Counted from the stretch's first letter, positions 54,111-62,269 are shown. The stretch: 64,000 nucleotides of DNA from Nocardioides ochotonae (GCF_011420305.2 NZ_CP061769.1:248001-312000), one strand, 5' to 3'. The notes: generated by a model from the sequence alone, not told the origin. Program-made: numbers and translations.

Positions 54111-55136
54111 ATGCCCATCGTCCGCGTGCGCGAGGTCATCAAGGAGACCTCCGACGCCCACACCCTGGTGCTCGAGTCGCGCGAGGGGGAGCGCCTCGAC
54201 TACGTCGCCGGGCAGTTCCTCACCGTGCGGATCCCCAGCGAGCGGCCCGAGGGGGCGGCGCGCTGCTACTCGCTGTGCACCGCGCCCGACCACGACGAGT
54301 TCCCGGCGGTCACGGTCAAGCGGACCGCCGGGGGCTACGCCTCCAACTGGCTGTGCGACCACGCCGGCGTCGGGACCGAGCTGGAGGTGCTGGCCCCCTC
54401 GGGGATCTTCACCCCCTCCTCGCTGGCCGACGACGTGCTGCTGCTCGCCGGCGGCAGCGGCATCACGCCGGTGATGTCGATCCTCAAGACGGTCCTGCAC
54501 AGCGGGACCGGCTCGGTGGTCCTCGTCTACGGCAACCGCGACGAGCACTCGGTGATCTTCGCCGAGCAGCTGCGCGACCTCGTGGCGCGCTTCCCCGACC
54601 GGCTGCGCGTCGTGCACTGGCTGGAGTCGGTCCAGGGGCTGCCCTCGCAGGCGTCCCTGGGCGGTCTGCTGCGCGGGTTCTGGGACCGTGACGCGATCGC
54701 CCCCGAGGCGTTCGTGTGCGGCCCCGCGCCGTTCATGGACCTGGTCGAGCGGACCCTGGCCGGGCTCGGTGTGCCCGAGCGCCGGGTGCACGTGGAGCGG
54801 TTCACCTCGCTCACCGGCGACCCGTTCGCCGCACCCGCCGAGATCGACGAGACCGGCGCGGCCAGCGAGGTCGAGGTGACCCTCAACGGGGAGACCCGGG
54901 TGCTCGCGTGGCCCGAGAGCAACAACCTCGTCGACGTGATGCTCGCGGCCGGGATGGAGGCGCCGTACTCCTGTCGGGAGGGCGCCTGCAGCGCCTGCGC
55001 GTGCATCGTCCTGGACGGCGAGGTGAGCATGGACCGCAACGAGGTGCTCGACGACGCCGACCTCGCCGACGGCCTCGTCCTGGGCTGTCAGGCACGTCCG
55101 CGGAGCGCGCGGATCAGGCTGTCCTACGACGGCTGA
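54111..55136 (+). CDS. kshB: 3-ketosteroid 9-alpha-hydroxylase reductase
   Basis: 341 residues. FAD motif RCYSLC (51-56), NAD motif GGSGITPVMS, C-terminal plant-type [2Fe-2S] with Cys288, Cys293, Cys296 and Cys326 (SCREGACSACAC...GCQA). Passes NADH electrons to KshA, which is encoded 5 kb away on the other strand. Assigned as KshB rather than a second PaaE because it sits with kstD and hsaD. Confidence 0.9.
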   Translation: MPIVRVREVIKETSDAHTLVLESREGERLDYVAGQFLTVRIPSERPEGAARCYSLCTAPDHDEFPAVTVKRTAGGYASNWLCDHAGVGTELEVLAPSGIFTPSSLADDVLLLAGGSGITPVMSILKTVLHSGTGSVVLVYGNRDEHSVIFAEQLRDLVARFPDRLRVVHWLESVQGLPSQASLGGLLRGFWDRDAIAPEAFVCGPAPFMDLVERTLAGLGVPERRVHVERFTSLTGDPFAAPAEIDETGAASEVEVTLNGETRVLAWPESNNLVDVMLAAGMEAPYSCREGACSACACIVLDGEVSMDRNEVLDDADLADGLVLGCQARPRSARIRLSYDG

Positions 55137-55140
55137 GGGC

Positions 55141-55154
55141 GGGGTCGCGACCCC
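55141..55154 (+). terminator. GC palindrome after kshB
   Basis: GGGGTCGCGACCCC is a perfect 14-bp palindrome four bases after the kshB stop; weak as a terminator, with no loop or T tract. Confidence 0.35.
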
Positions 55155-55167
55155 GTCCGCTAGCCGG

Positions 55168-55182
55168 TCCCGATCAGCGGGA
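55168..55182. promoter_or_regulatory. TCCC palindrome before the second hsaA-like gene
   Basis: TCCCGATCAGCGGGA, the best example of TCCCRNTSANYGGGA with no mismatch, 79 bases before the ATG at 55261. Confidence 0.65.
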
Positions 55183-55260
55183 ACGGCTCCGAGACGACCA
55201 ATTCAGCGGTGTCACGGTGTGGTGGCGGACACCGCGTCCGGGTGAGGAAGTGAAGAACTC

Positions 55261-56445
55261 ATGAGCAACGAAGTGCTGGCCAAGATCGAGGCACACGCCG
55301 AGGAGATCGCCGCGCTGGGTCCCAGCAACGAGAAGCTGGGCCGCCTCGACGACCGGGCCGCCGAGATCCTGCGGGAGACCGGCGTCATCAAGATGCTTCA
55401 GCCGGCCAAGTACGGCGGCGCCGAGGCGCACCCCGCCGACTTCGCCGAGGCCGTCATGCGCCTGGCGAGCCTCGACGGCTCCACCGGCTGGGTCGCCGGC
55501 ATCGTCGGCGTCCACCCCTGGGAGATGGCGATGTGCGACGCCCGGGTGCAGGAGGAGATCTGGGGCTCCGACCACGACACCTGGATCGCCTCGCCGTACG
55601 CCCCGATGGGCGTGCTGCGCCCGGTCGACGGCGGCTACGTCTTCAACGGCCACTGGCAGTTCTCGTCGGGCACCGACCACTGCGACTGGATCTTCCTGGG
55701 TGCCTTCCTCGGCGACGCCGAGGGCAACCCGGTGAGCCCGCCGCAGGTCTACCACGTGATCCTGCCGCGCGCGGACTACACGATCGTGGAGGACTCCTGG
55801 GACGTCGTGGGCCTGCGCGGCACCGGCTCCAAGGACATCCTCGTCAAGGACGCGTTCGTGCCGGACTACCGGGTCGTGGAGTTCTCGAAGTTCATGGACG
55901 GCAGCCAGCCCCGCGAGGCCGGCCTGACCAACCCGACGTACCACATCCCGTTCACGACGGCCTTCCCGATGGGCATCAGCTCCGCGGTCATCGGCATCGC
56001 CGAGGGCGCGCTCGCCGCTCACCTGGCCTACCAGAAGAAGCGCGTGCAGATCACCGGCACCAAGATCAAGGACGACTCGCACGTGCTCTACGCCATCGGC
56101 AACGCCGCGGCGGAGATCCACGCCTCGCGCGTGACGATGCTCGACAACGTGCGCTCCTTCTACGACAAGGCGGCGCGGGGCGAGCCGGTGACGCTCGCCG
56201 AGCGCGCGCAGTCGCGTCGTACCCAGGTGTCCGCCGCATGGCGCGCCGCCCGGGCGATGGACGAGGTCGTGGCCCGCTCCGGCGGCAACGGCATGCGCAT
56301 GGACAACCCGATCCAGCGGTTCTGGCGCGACGGCCACATGGGCCTGGCGCACGCCATCCACGTGCCCGGCTCGGTGTTCCACGTGGCGTCGCTGACGTCG
56401 CTCGACGTGACGCCGCCGCCCGGCCCGATGCTGTCGATGATCTGA
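55261..56445 (+). CDS. HsaA-type flavin-dependent monooxygenase, second copy
   Basis: 394 residues. Same ACAD-fold hydroxylase family as the gene at 28505: LDGSTGWVAGIVGVHPWEMAM, YVFNGHWQFSSGTDHCDWIFLGAF, VVGLRGTGSKDILVKDAFVP, and RFWRDGHMGLAHAIHVPG. Its C-terminus (VASLTSLDVTPPPGPMLSMI) differs from HsaA. It is directly upstream of hsaC, so it may be the ring-A hydroxylase for some steroids, or hydroxylate a related phenol. Confidence 0.84.
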   Translation: MSNEVLAKIEAHAEEIAALGPSNEKLGRLDDRAAEILRETGVIKMLQPAKYGGAEAHPADFAEAVMRLASLDGSTGWVAGIVGVHPWEMAMCDARVQEEIWGSDHDTWIASPYAPMGVLRPVDGGYVFNGHWQFSSGTDHCDWIFLGAFLGDAEGNPVSPPQVYHVILPRADYTIVEDSWDVVGLRGTGSKDILVKDAFVPDYRVVEFSKFMDGSQPREAGLTNPTYHIPFTTAFPMGISSAVIGIAEGALAAHLAYQKKRVQITGTKIKDDSHVLYAIGNAAAEIHASRVTMLDNVRSFYDKAARGEPVTLAERAQSRRTQVSAAWRAARAMDEVVARSGGNGMRMDNPIQRFWRDGHMGLAHAIHVPGSVFHVASLTSLDVTPPPGPMLSMI

Positions 56446-56467
56446 CGCGACCGCCTACCGCAATCGC

Positions 56468-56497
56468 CGTGCCCGGGCCCTCCGCGGCCCGGGCACG
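56468..56497 (+). terminator. Intercistronic hairpin between the HsaA-like gene and hsaC
   Basis: Perfect 12-bp stem CGTGCCCGGGCC / GGCCCGGGCACG with loop CTCCGC, 27 bases before hsaC. Within an apparent operon it may attenuate transcription or stabilise mRNA ends. Confidence 0.55.
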
Positions 56498-56524
56498 CAG
56501 AAGTGCAGTCTGGAAAGAGGAAAG

Positions 56525-57442
56525 ATGACGCAGATCCGAGGACTCGGCTACCTGAAGGTGCAGAGCCAGGACATCCCGCGGTGGCGTGAGCTGACCGTGG
56601 AGTGCCTCGGCCTCCAGGAGACCACCGGCCCCGAGCCGGACGCGCTCCACCTGCGCATGGACGAGCGGGCCGCGCGCCTGATCGTCGTGCCCGGCGACAC
56701 CGACCGCGTGCTCGCGGTCGGCTGGGAGGTCCGCGACCAGTTCGCGCTCGCCGCCGTCGGCCGTGCCGTCGAGGCCGCGGGCACCGCGGTCAAGGTGCTC
56801 ACGCAGGAGGAGTGCGACCTGCGGCGCTTCGAGGCCGGCATCCGCTTCGACGACCCCGCCGGCACCCCGACCGAGGTCTTCTTCGGCCCGATCCTGGACC
56901 ACAGTCCGGTGATCACCGTGCACGGCAACACCTTCGTCACCGGTGGCCAGGGCATGGGCCACGTCGTCCTCCCGACGACGATGCCCGACGAGACCGTCGC
57001 CTTCTACACCGAGGTGCTCGGCTTCCTGCCCCGCGGCTCGATCCGCGTCAGCCCGCCCGGGGTCTCCCCGGCGCGCCGCGTGCGGTTCATGGGCGTCAAC
57101 CAGCGCCACCACAGCCTCGCGGTCTGCCCGGCGCCCCACGGCGAGGCGCCCGGCCTGGTGCACCTGATGATGGAGGTCGCCGACCTCGACTCCGTCGGGC
57201 GCGCGCTGGACAAGGTCAACAAGCACGGCTTCTCGCTCTCCTCGACGCTGGGCCGCCACACCAACGACAAGATGGTGTCGTTCTACGTGCGGGCGCCCGG
57301 TGGCTGGGACCTCGAGTACGGCTGCGAGGGCATGCTGGTCGAGGAGGACCACTACACGGCCGAGGAGATCACGGCGGACAGCTACTGGGGTCACGACTGG
57401 GCCGGCTCGGAGCCGCTCGCGGCCTTCACCCCGCCGTCGTGA
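56525..57442 (+). CDS. hsaC: 3,4-DHSA extradiol dioxygenase
   Basis: 305 residues. Type I two-domain vicinal-oxygen-chelate dioxygenase that cleaves the steroid catechol in meta position. Fe(II) ligands His146 (MGHVVLP), His213 (LVHLMMEV) and Glu264 (WDLEYG), with the acid-base His in RHHSLAV. A clear GGAAAGAGGAAAG ribosome region precedes the ATG. Overlaps the next gene by four bases (GTGA). Confidence 0.94.
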   Translation: MTQIRGLGYLKVQSQDIPRWRELTVECLGLQETTGPEPDALHLRMDERAARLIVVPGDTDRVLAVGWEVRDQFALAAVGRAVEAAGTAVKVLTQEECDLRRFEAGIRFDDPAGTPTEVFFGPILDHSPVITVHGNTFVTGGQGMGHVVLPTTMPDETVAFYTEVLGFLPRGSIRVSPPGVSPARRVRFMGVNQRHHSLAVCPAPHGEAPGLVHLMMEVADLDSVGRALDKVNKHGFSLSSTLGRHTNDKMVSFYVRAPGGWDLEYGCEGMLVEEDHYTAEEITADSYWGHDWAGSEPLAAFTPPS

Positions 57443-58890
57443 CCGTCCCGGTCCGTCTCGCCGACGTCGCCCGCGTGGACCACGAGACCGACGTGCTCGT
57501 CGTCGGTCTCGGCTGCGCGGGCGGCGCTGCGGCGCTGGAGGCCCGGCGTACCGGTGCCGAGGTGGTGGTGCTCGAGCGTGCCAGCGGAGCCGGTGGATCC
57601 TCGGCCCAGTCGGGCGGGGAGCTCTACCTCGGCGGCGGGACCCGGGTGCAGAAGGCGCTCGGGTACGACGACGACCCGGAGAACATGTTCGCCTACCTCC
57701 TCGCCGCCCTCGGGCCGCACGCCGACGAGGAGAAGCTGCGGCTGTACTGCGCGGGCAGCCTCGAGCACTTCGACTGGTTCTGCTCCCTCGGGATCGACTT
57801 CGAGGAGAGCCTGTACGACGCCCCGAGCTGGATGCCGCCGACGCGTGACGGGCTGATGTGGCTGGGCGAGAACGCCTGGCCCTTCGACCAGATCGCCCGA
57901 CCGGTCCCGCGCGGGCACCGGCCCTCGACCGAGGGCTTCGGTGGCTGGCTGCTGATGGACCGGCTCACCGCCGCGTGCACCGAGGCCGGCGTCGAGACCC
58001 ACACCGACACCCGCGCCACCGCCCTCGTGGTGGACGACGCGGGCCGGGTCGTGGGGGTCACCGCGCGCCGCTTCGGCGAGGACGTGACCTACCTGGCCCG
58101 GCGCGGGGTCGTGCTGACCACCGGCGGGTTCGTGGACAACGAGCGCATGCTCCGCAACCACGCCCCCGACCTGCTCGGCCACGACAAGGTCAGCGACGGC
58201 CTCGACGACGGCAGCGGCATCGAGATGGCGGCCGCGCTCGGCGCCGCGACCCGGCGGATGGCCGCGGTCGAGGTCGCCTACACGGCGCTGCCGGCGATGG
58301 CGGTGCGCGGGATGCTGGTCAACGGACTGGGTCGGCGCTTCGTCAACGAGGACGTGTACCCCGGCGTGTACAGCCACGCCGCCCTGCACCAGCCCGGCCC
58401 GTGCTGGGTGATCCTCGACGAGGAGGGGCTGGAGTCGATCCCCGCGCAGGACCTGTGGGGCGTGCGGCCCACGCACGCCGCGGAGACCCTCGAGGAGCTC
58501 GAGGAGGAGCTCGCGATGCCGCCCGGGTCGCTGCGCGACACCGTCGCGGCGTACAACGAGCACGCGGCGCGGGGCGAGGACCCGTACTTCCACAAGAACG
58601 CCCGCTGGCTGCGTCCCCTCACCGGGCCGTTCGCCGCGGTCGACCCGCGGCTCGGCTTCGGCACCACGGCCGGCCAGGAGAACACCGGCTTCCGCGGGTT
58701 CACCCTCGGTGGCCTGCACACCGACGTCGACGGCCAGGTGCTGTCGGTCGCGGGTGCGCCGGTGCCCGGCCTGTACGCCGCGGGCCGGGCGACCTCCGGC
58801 ATCCACGGCCACGGCTACGTCTCCGGCACCTCGCTGGGCGACGGCACGTTCTTCGGCCGTCGCGCCGGCCGCACCGCCGCCGCCGGCTGA
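57439..58890 (+). CDS. FAD-dependent oxidoreductase of the KstD/fumarate reductase family
   Basis: 483 residues from GTG 57439. FAD-binding DVLVVGLGCAGGAAALEARRTGAEVVVLERASGAGGSSAQSGG, second FAD region GLYAAGRATSGIHGHGYVSGTSLGDGTFFGRRAG. It lacks the NxYxGPG motif that holds the KstD catalytic Tyr, so a different desaturase or reductase activity (for example on ring A 4,5 bond or a side chain) is more likely than a second delta-1 enzyme. Translationally coupled to hsaC. Confidence 0.8.
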   Translation: MTVPVRLADVARVDHETDVLVVGLGCAGGAAALEARRTGAEVVVLERASGAGGSSAQSGGELYLGGGTRVQKALGYDDDPENMFAYLLAALGPHADEEKLRLYCAGSLEHFDWFCSLGIDFEESLYDAPSWMPPTRDGLMWLGENAWPFDQIARPVPRGHRPSTEGFGGWLLMDRLTAACTEAGVETHTDTRATALVVDDAGRVVGVTARRFGEDVTYLARRGVVLTTGGFVDNERMLRNHAPDLLGHDKVSDGLDDGSGIEMAAALGAATRRMAAVEVAYTALPAMAVRGMLVNGLGRRFVNEDVYPGVYSHAALHQPGPCWVILDEEGLESIPAQDLWGVRPTHAAETLEELEEELAMPPGSLRDTVAAYNEHAARGEDPYFHKNARWLRPLTGPFAAVDPRLGFGTTAGQENTGFRGFTLGGLHTDVDGQVLSVAGAPVPGLYAAGRATSGIHGHGYVSGTSLGDGTFFGRRAGRTAAAG

Positions 58891-58906
58891 CTCCTCGCCT
58901 CTACGG

Positions 58907-58947
58907 CCGCCCCGGTCGCGCCTCCACGGCGGCCGGGGCGGTCTTTT
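58907..58947 (+). terminator. Terminator of the hsaC operon
   Basis: CCGCCCCGG (58907-58915) / CCGGGGCGG (58933-58941) followed by TCTTTT. Confidence 0.75.
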
Positions 58948-59012
58948 CATGTCGTCCGGCGAGTCGGCTCTTGTGGTGTGCCGAGTCGGCGCTCGTGGCG
59001 ACGTACCCGTCC

Positions 59013-59075
59013 AGAAGTCTCGACTCGAGCGTGAGAAGTCTCGACTCGAGCGTCAGAGGTCTCGATTCGACGAGA
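59013..59075. repeat. Three tandem 21-bp repeats
   Basis: Units 59013-59033 and 59034-59054 differ at one base (AGAAGTCTCGACTCGAGCGT + G/C); the third, 59055-59075, is degenerate. Each contains CTCGACTCGAG. Located between two convergent operons, flanked by terminators on both sides. Confidence 0.75.
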
Positions 59076-59078
59076 ACG

Positions 59079-59120
59079 ACGAGAGCCGGCCGCCCCCCTG
59101 GGGGGACGACCGGCTCTCGT
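59079..59120. terminator. Terminator of the kshA operon
   Basis: ACGAGAGCCGG (59079-59089) / CCGGCTCTCGT (59110-59120), with an inner C6/G6 stem. It lies 15 bases beyond the minus-strand SDR stop. Confidence 0.75.
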
Positions 59121-59135
59121 GTGGTGACGCGGGTG

Positions 59136-59933
59136 CTACTCGCTCGGGGGCGGGAGCAGGTTGCGGGTCTTCTCGAGCGCGGCGCGCAGGAGCGCGGAGC
59201 GGTCGTGGCCGCTGCGGATCTCGACGAGGCGCTCGTTGCCGGCCGCGATCTGCACCGGCCCCTCGCTGAGCTGCGACAGCGCCTGGCGGGCGACGTCGTC
59301 GGGCTCGGAGACGTGCATGCCGGGGATGTCGAAGTTCAGCCCGGCCCGCTCCATGGCGGGGGTCCGGGTGACGCCGAGGATGAACTCGAGCACGTCGACG
59401 TCGTAGTCGGCCATCTCCAGCCAGAGACCCTCGGCGAAGACGCGGCAGAACGACTTCACCGCGGCGTACACGCTGATCTGCGAGGCACCCATGAAGCCGG
59501 CCAGCGACCCGACGAGCAGCAGACCGCCGCGGCGGCGCTCCTTCATCGGCGCGCCGAAGAGCTGCACGAGCGCCATCTGGGCGGTGATGTTGAGGTCGAC
59601 GACGTTGCGGAACCGGTCGAGGTCGCCGGTGACGAACTCGTGGCCGTAGGTGTTCGCGCCGGCGTTGTAGACCAGCAGGCCGACCTCGAGGTCCGAGGTC
59701 GCCTCCTGGATCCGCTTCACCGAGTCGGGGTCGACGAGGTCGACCGCGAGGGTGCGCACCTCCACGCCCTTCGCCCGGACCGCCTCCGCGGTCTCCTCGA
59801 GCGGTCCGGGCTTGCGGGCCAGGAGCACGAGGTTGAGACCGGCGTCGGCGAGCTGGTGGGCGAAGGACGCGCCCACCCCCTCGGAGCCACCGGCGATGAC
59901 GGCCCAGGGGCCGTAGCGGGACGGATCGATCAC
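59136..59933 (-). CDS. Short-chain dehydrogenase/reductase
   Basis: 265 residues from GTG 59933. WAVIAGGSEGVGASFAHQLADAGLNLVLLARK (NADP-type Arg after beta-2), YNAGANTYGHEF, LLLVGSLAGFMGASQISVYAAVKSF (Ser, Tyr, Lys). Resembles the DltE/17-beta-HSD12-like SDR subgroup that carries G-S-E-G-(I/V)-G. Third gene of the kshA operon, overlapping the small Cys protein gene by four bases; probably a hydroxysteroid dehydrogenase. Confidence 0.86.
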   Translation of the reverse strand: MIDPSRYGPWAVIAGGSEGVGASFAHQLADAGLNLVLLARKPGPLEETAEAVRAKGVEVRTLAVDLVDPDSVKRIQEATSDLEVGLLVYNAGANTYGHEFVTGDLDRFRNVVDLNITAQMALVQLFGAPMKERRRGGLLLVGSLAGFMGASQISVYAAVKSFCRVFAEGLWLEMADYDVDVLEFILGVTRTPAMERAGLNFDIPGMHVSEPDDVARQALSQLSEGPVQIAAGNERLVEIRSGHDRSALLRAALEKTRNLLPPPSE

Positions 59934-60247
59934 GCGTTGCTCGCTTCGGTCAGGGCTGCCGGGTTGCTCGGCAGCGGTTCGTCGGACAGGACGTCCAGGT
60001 CGCCCCGCACCGCAGCGGCTCGCACGGAGTCGCGCAGCGCGAAGCAGCCGACGAACGTCGCGCCGTTGGGCCCCGGGCGGGGCTTGGAGGCGCGGCGCTC
60101 GACGCAGGCCGCGACGGCCTGGTCGTTCCACTGGATCGTGGTCTGGTCCCAGCTGCTCTTGCGAGCCTGGACGGTGACCCCGCAGCTGGTGCAGGACACC
60201 GGCTGCATGGGAGCCGTCTCCAGGCGGACGTCGGGGCGCACTGCCAT
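59930..60247 (-). CDS. Four-cysteine small protein downstream of kshA
   Basis: 105 residues. Cys19-x2-Cys22-x25-Cys48-x19-Cys68 with SCTSCGVTVQARKSSWDQTTIQWNDQAVAAC. The start overlaps the kshA stop by one base (TGATG) and the stop overlaps the SDR start, so it is translated together with kshA. Four spaced cysteines suggest a zinc or Fe-S site; mycobacteria also have a small uncharacterised gene beside kshA (Rv3527 by Rv3526), but I could not compare them. Confidence 0.75.
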   Translation of the reverse strand: MAVRPDVRLETAPMQPVSCTSCGVTVQARKSSWDQTTIQWNDQAVAACVERRASKPRPGPNGATFVGCFALRDSVRAAAVRGDLDVLSDEPLPSNPAALTEASNA

Positions 60248-61410
60248 CAGACCGGCTGCTCCTGCTGGGCAGCGGCGCGACGGGCCATGTTCTCCTCGAC
60301 CTCGCGACGCCAGGCGGCGTTCGGCTTGGTCGTGTCGATCTCGAACTCGAAGCGGTCGACCATCTCGGCCTGCACCTCCGCGACGTCGACGTAGAACTGC
60401 TCGTACCAGCGACGCAGCTGGTAGACCGGCCCGTCCTCCTCGCACAGCAGCGGGTTCTCGATGCGCGCCTTGTTGCGCCAGATCTCCACGTCCTGCTCGA
60501 AGCCGATGCGGATGAAGTCGCCCATCTTGCGCGCCATCCCCGTCGCGGCCTCGTCGTCGAGGCCGGGCAGCTTCTTGACCATCACGCCGTACTGGAGGAC
60601 GAAGGAGTTCTCGTCGATCGGGTAGTGGCAGTTGATGAGCACCGAGGGGACGTCGTTGCCGTCCTCGTAGTGGTAGGTCAGGTCGTCGATCATGAACGAC
60701 GGGCCGTAGTAGCTCGCGGTGGAGCTGGTGCCCTTGTTCTTGGGCGCGCCGCTCCCGCTGGCCTGCGGACGGGCGACGTCCTCGCGGCCCTCGCCGTTCA
60801 TGATCTGCGTGGCCACGTGGCCCTCGAAGATGTTCTTGAAGTACGTCGGGAACGAGTAGTGCACGTAGAAGAAGTGCGCCATGTCGACCACGTTGTCGAC
60901 GATCTCGCGGCAGTTCGCGCCCTCGATCGTCGTGGTGTACCAGACCCAGTCGGTCCACTCGGGGTCCTCGTAGCCGGCGATCTTCGGGATCGCGGCCTCG
61001 GCCGGCGGCGGGTTGCCCTCCGGGTCGTTCCAGACGAAGAGCATGCCGTCCTGGACCATCGTCGGCCAGGCGGCGGTGCGGGCGCGCAGCGGGACGCGGC
61101 GGGCGTAGGGGATCGACTTGCAGCGGCCGTCGCCGCCCCAGCGCCAGTCGTGGAACGGGCAGGCGATCTCGTTGCCCTTGACCTCGCCCTGCGAGAGGTC
61201 GCCACCCATGTGGCGGCAGTAGGCGTCGAGGACGTTGACCTTGCCGTCCTCACCCGCGAACACCACCAGCTTCTGGCCGAAGGCCTTGATCTGGTGGGGC
61301 TTGCCGTCGGTGAAGTCCCGGATCAGGCCCAGGCAGTGCCAGCCACGGGCGTACCGGGTGGGCGCGGGGCCCGTCTCGATGTGGCGAACCTCGTCCTCGA
61401 CTGCGGTCAT
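60247..61410 (-). CDS. kshA: 3-ketosteroid 9-alpha-hydroxylase, Rieske oxygenase
   Basis: 387 residues from ATG 61410. Rieske [2Fe-2S] ligands Cys65, His67, Cys84, His87 (YCRHMGG...CPFHDW); mononuclear iron His179 and His184 (DNVVDMAHFFYVHYSFPTYF) with the Asp in GFEQDVEIWRNK. Hydroxylates C9; combined with KstD the product ring-opens to 3-HSA. Electrons come from KshB (54111). Divergent from a KstR-like TetR gene with two TCCC palindromes between. Confidence 0.95.
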   Translation of the reverse strand: MTAVEDEVRHIETGPAPTRYARGWHCLGLIRDFTDGKPHQIKAFGQKLVVFAGEDGKVNVLDAYCRHMGGDLSQGEVKGNEIACPFHDWRWGGDGRCKSIPYARRVPLRARTAAWPTMVQDGMLFVWNDPEGNPPPAEAAIPKIAGYEDPEWTDWVWYTTTIEGANCREIVDNVVDMAHFFYVHYSFPTYFKNIFEGHVATQIMNGEGREDVARPQASGSGAPKNKGTSSTASYYGPSFMIDDLTYHYEDGNDVPSVLINCHYPIDENSFVLQYGVMVKKLPGLDDEAATGMARKMGDFIRIGFEQDVEIWRNKARIENPLLCEEDGPVYQLRRWYEQFYVDVAEVQAEMVDRFEFEIDTTKPNAAWRREVEENMARRAAAQQEQPV

Positions 61411-61514
61411 TGTGCTTCTCCGTTCCCTGTCAAGAGTCCCGTGTCGGACCGCATCAGCGGCCGATCTGAGGATCTCCGAGTGTGCTCGTAGCCACAGCCT
61501 GCCCCCGACCCGAG

Positions 61515-61529
61515 TCCCACTCATCGAAA
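61515..61529. promoter_or_regulatory. TCCC palindrome 1 in the kshA/kstR promoter
   Basis: TCCCACTCATCGAAA, two mismatches to TCCCRNTSANYGGGA, 105 bases before kshA. Confidence 0.5.
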
Positions 61530-61572
61530 CGTCACGCGAGGATCGGGCACTGCTGCGTCCGGCGGCGTCCGA

Positions 61573-61587
61573 TCCCACTCACCGGTA
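61573..61587. promoter_or_regulatory. TCCC palindrome 2 in the kshA/kstR promoter
   Basis: TCCCACTCACCGGTA, one mismatch to TCCCRNTSANYGGGA, 77 bases before the TetR start. The two sites share TCCCACTCA and are 58 bases apart. Confidence 0.55.
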
Positions 61588-61663
61588 GCCTCGAACCCGC
61601 CGGCGACCCATCCGGTCCCAGCATCGTCGCCGGTTGGACCCCGAGAGCAGAGGAAGAGGTGGC

Positions 61664-62269
61664 GTGCCCGTGCCGCGGATCGCAGAAGGCCGACCGGCCG
61701 CAGAGCCCAGCTCCTCGGAGCAGAAGGAGCGCCACCAGCGCATCCTGCGTGCCGCCTCCCGCCTCGGTGCCGAGCACGGCCTGGAGCACGTGCAGATGCA
61801 CGACGTGGCGAAGTCCGCCGGCGTCGCCATCGCGACGCTCTACCGCTACTTCCCCTCCAAGACCCACCTGTTCACCTCGGTGATGCGCTACCAGGTCGAG
61901 CGGTTCTCGACGAGTGGCGCGCTGCCCGTGGGGCTGCCGCCCGCGGAGGCGGTGGAGTCGCTGCTGGTGGGGATGACCCACGAGATGGCGCGGCGCCCGA
62001 AGCTCTCGCTGGCGATGATCCAGTCCAACAACCAGGCCCAGTCCGCCGCGACGCCGGAGTCGGCGGCCAACGACGCGATCTTCCAGCAGGTCGTCCTCGA
62101 GACCGCGGGGCTCAGCGACCCCACCGAGGAGGACGACCGCCGGGTGCGCCTGATCGTGCACTGCTGGTACGGCGTCCTGATCTCGGTGCTCAACGGACGC
62201 CTGGGCATGGCAGAGGCCGAGGGCGACATCAAGATGGCCGCCCGGCTGCTGCTCGCCGAACGTCCCTGA
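61664..62269 (+). CDS. kstR: TetR repressor of steroid genes, KstR-like
   Basis: 201 residues from GTG 61664 (AGGAAGAGG site); GTG 61670 and TTG 61634 are alternatives. HTH stretch LEHVQMHDVAKSAGVAIATLYRYFPSKTHLFTSVM matches the VQMxxVAxxAxVAxxTLYRYFPSKxHL pattern of mycobacterial KstR (Rv3574); the remainder is less similar. KstR senses long steroid-CoA thioesters. It is divergent from kshA and convergent with an Hsd4A-like SDR. Confidence 0.75.
   Translation: MPVPRIAEGRPAAEPSSSEQKERHQRILRAASRLGAEHGLEHVQMHDVAKSAGVAIATLYRYFPSKTHLFTSVMRYQVERFSTSGALPVGLPPAEAVESLLVGMTHEMARRPKLSLAMIQSNNQAQSAATPESAANDAIFQQVVLETAGLSDPTEEDDRRVRLIVHCWYGVLISVLNGRLGMAEAEGDIKMAARLLLAERP

Noticed and set aside
59930..60958. 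Longer minus-strand frame extending the four-Cys protein into kshA
   Set aside because: The extension is the antiphase of kshA; ATG 60247 overlaps the kshA stop and fits coupled translation.
61411..61663. Classical mycobacterial KstR box (TnnAACnnGTTnnA)
   Set aside because: Looked for in the kshA/kstR intergenic region and other steroid promoters; none was noticed by eye, hence the alternative palindrome proposed.
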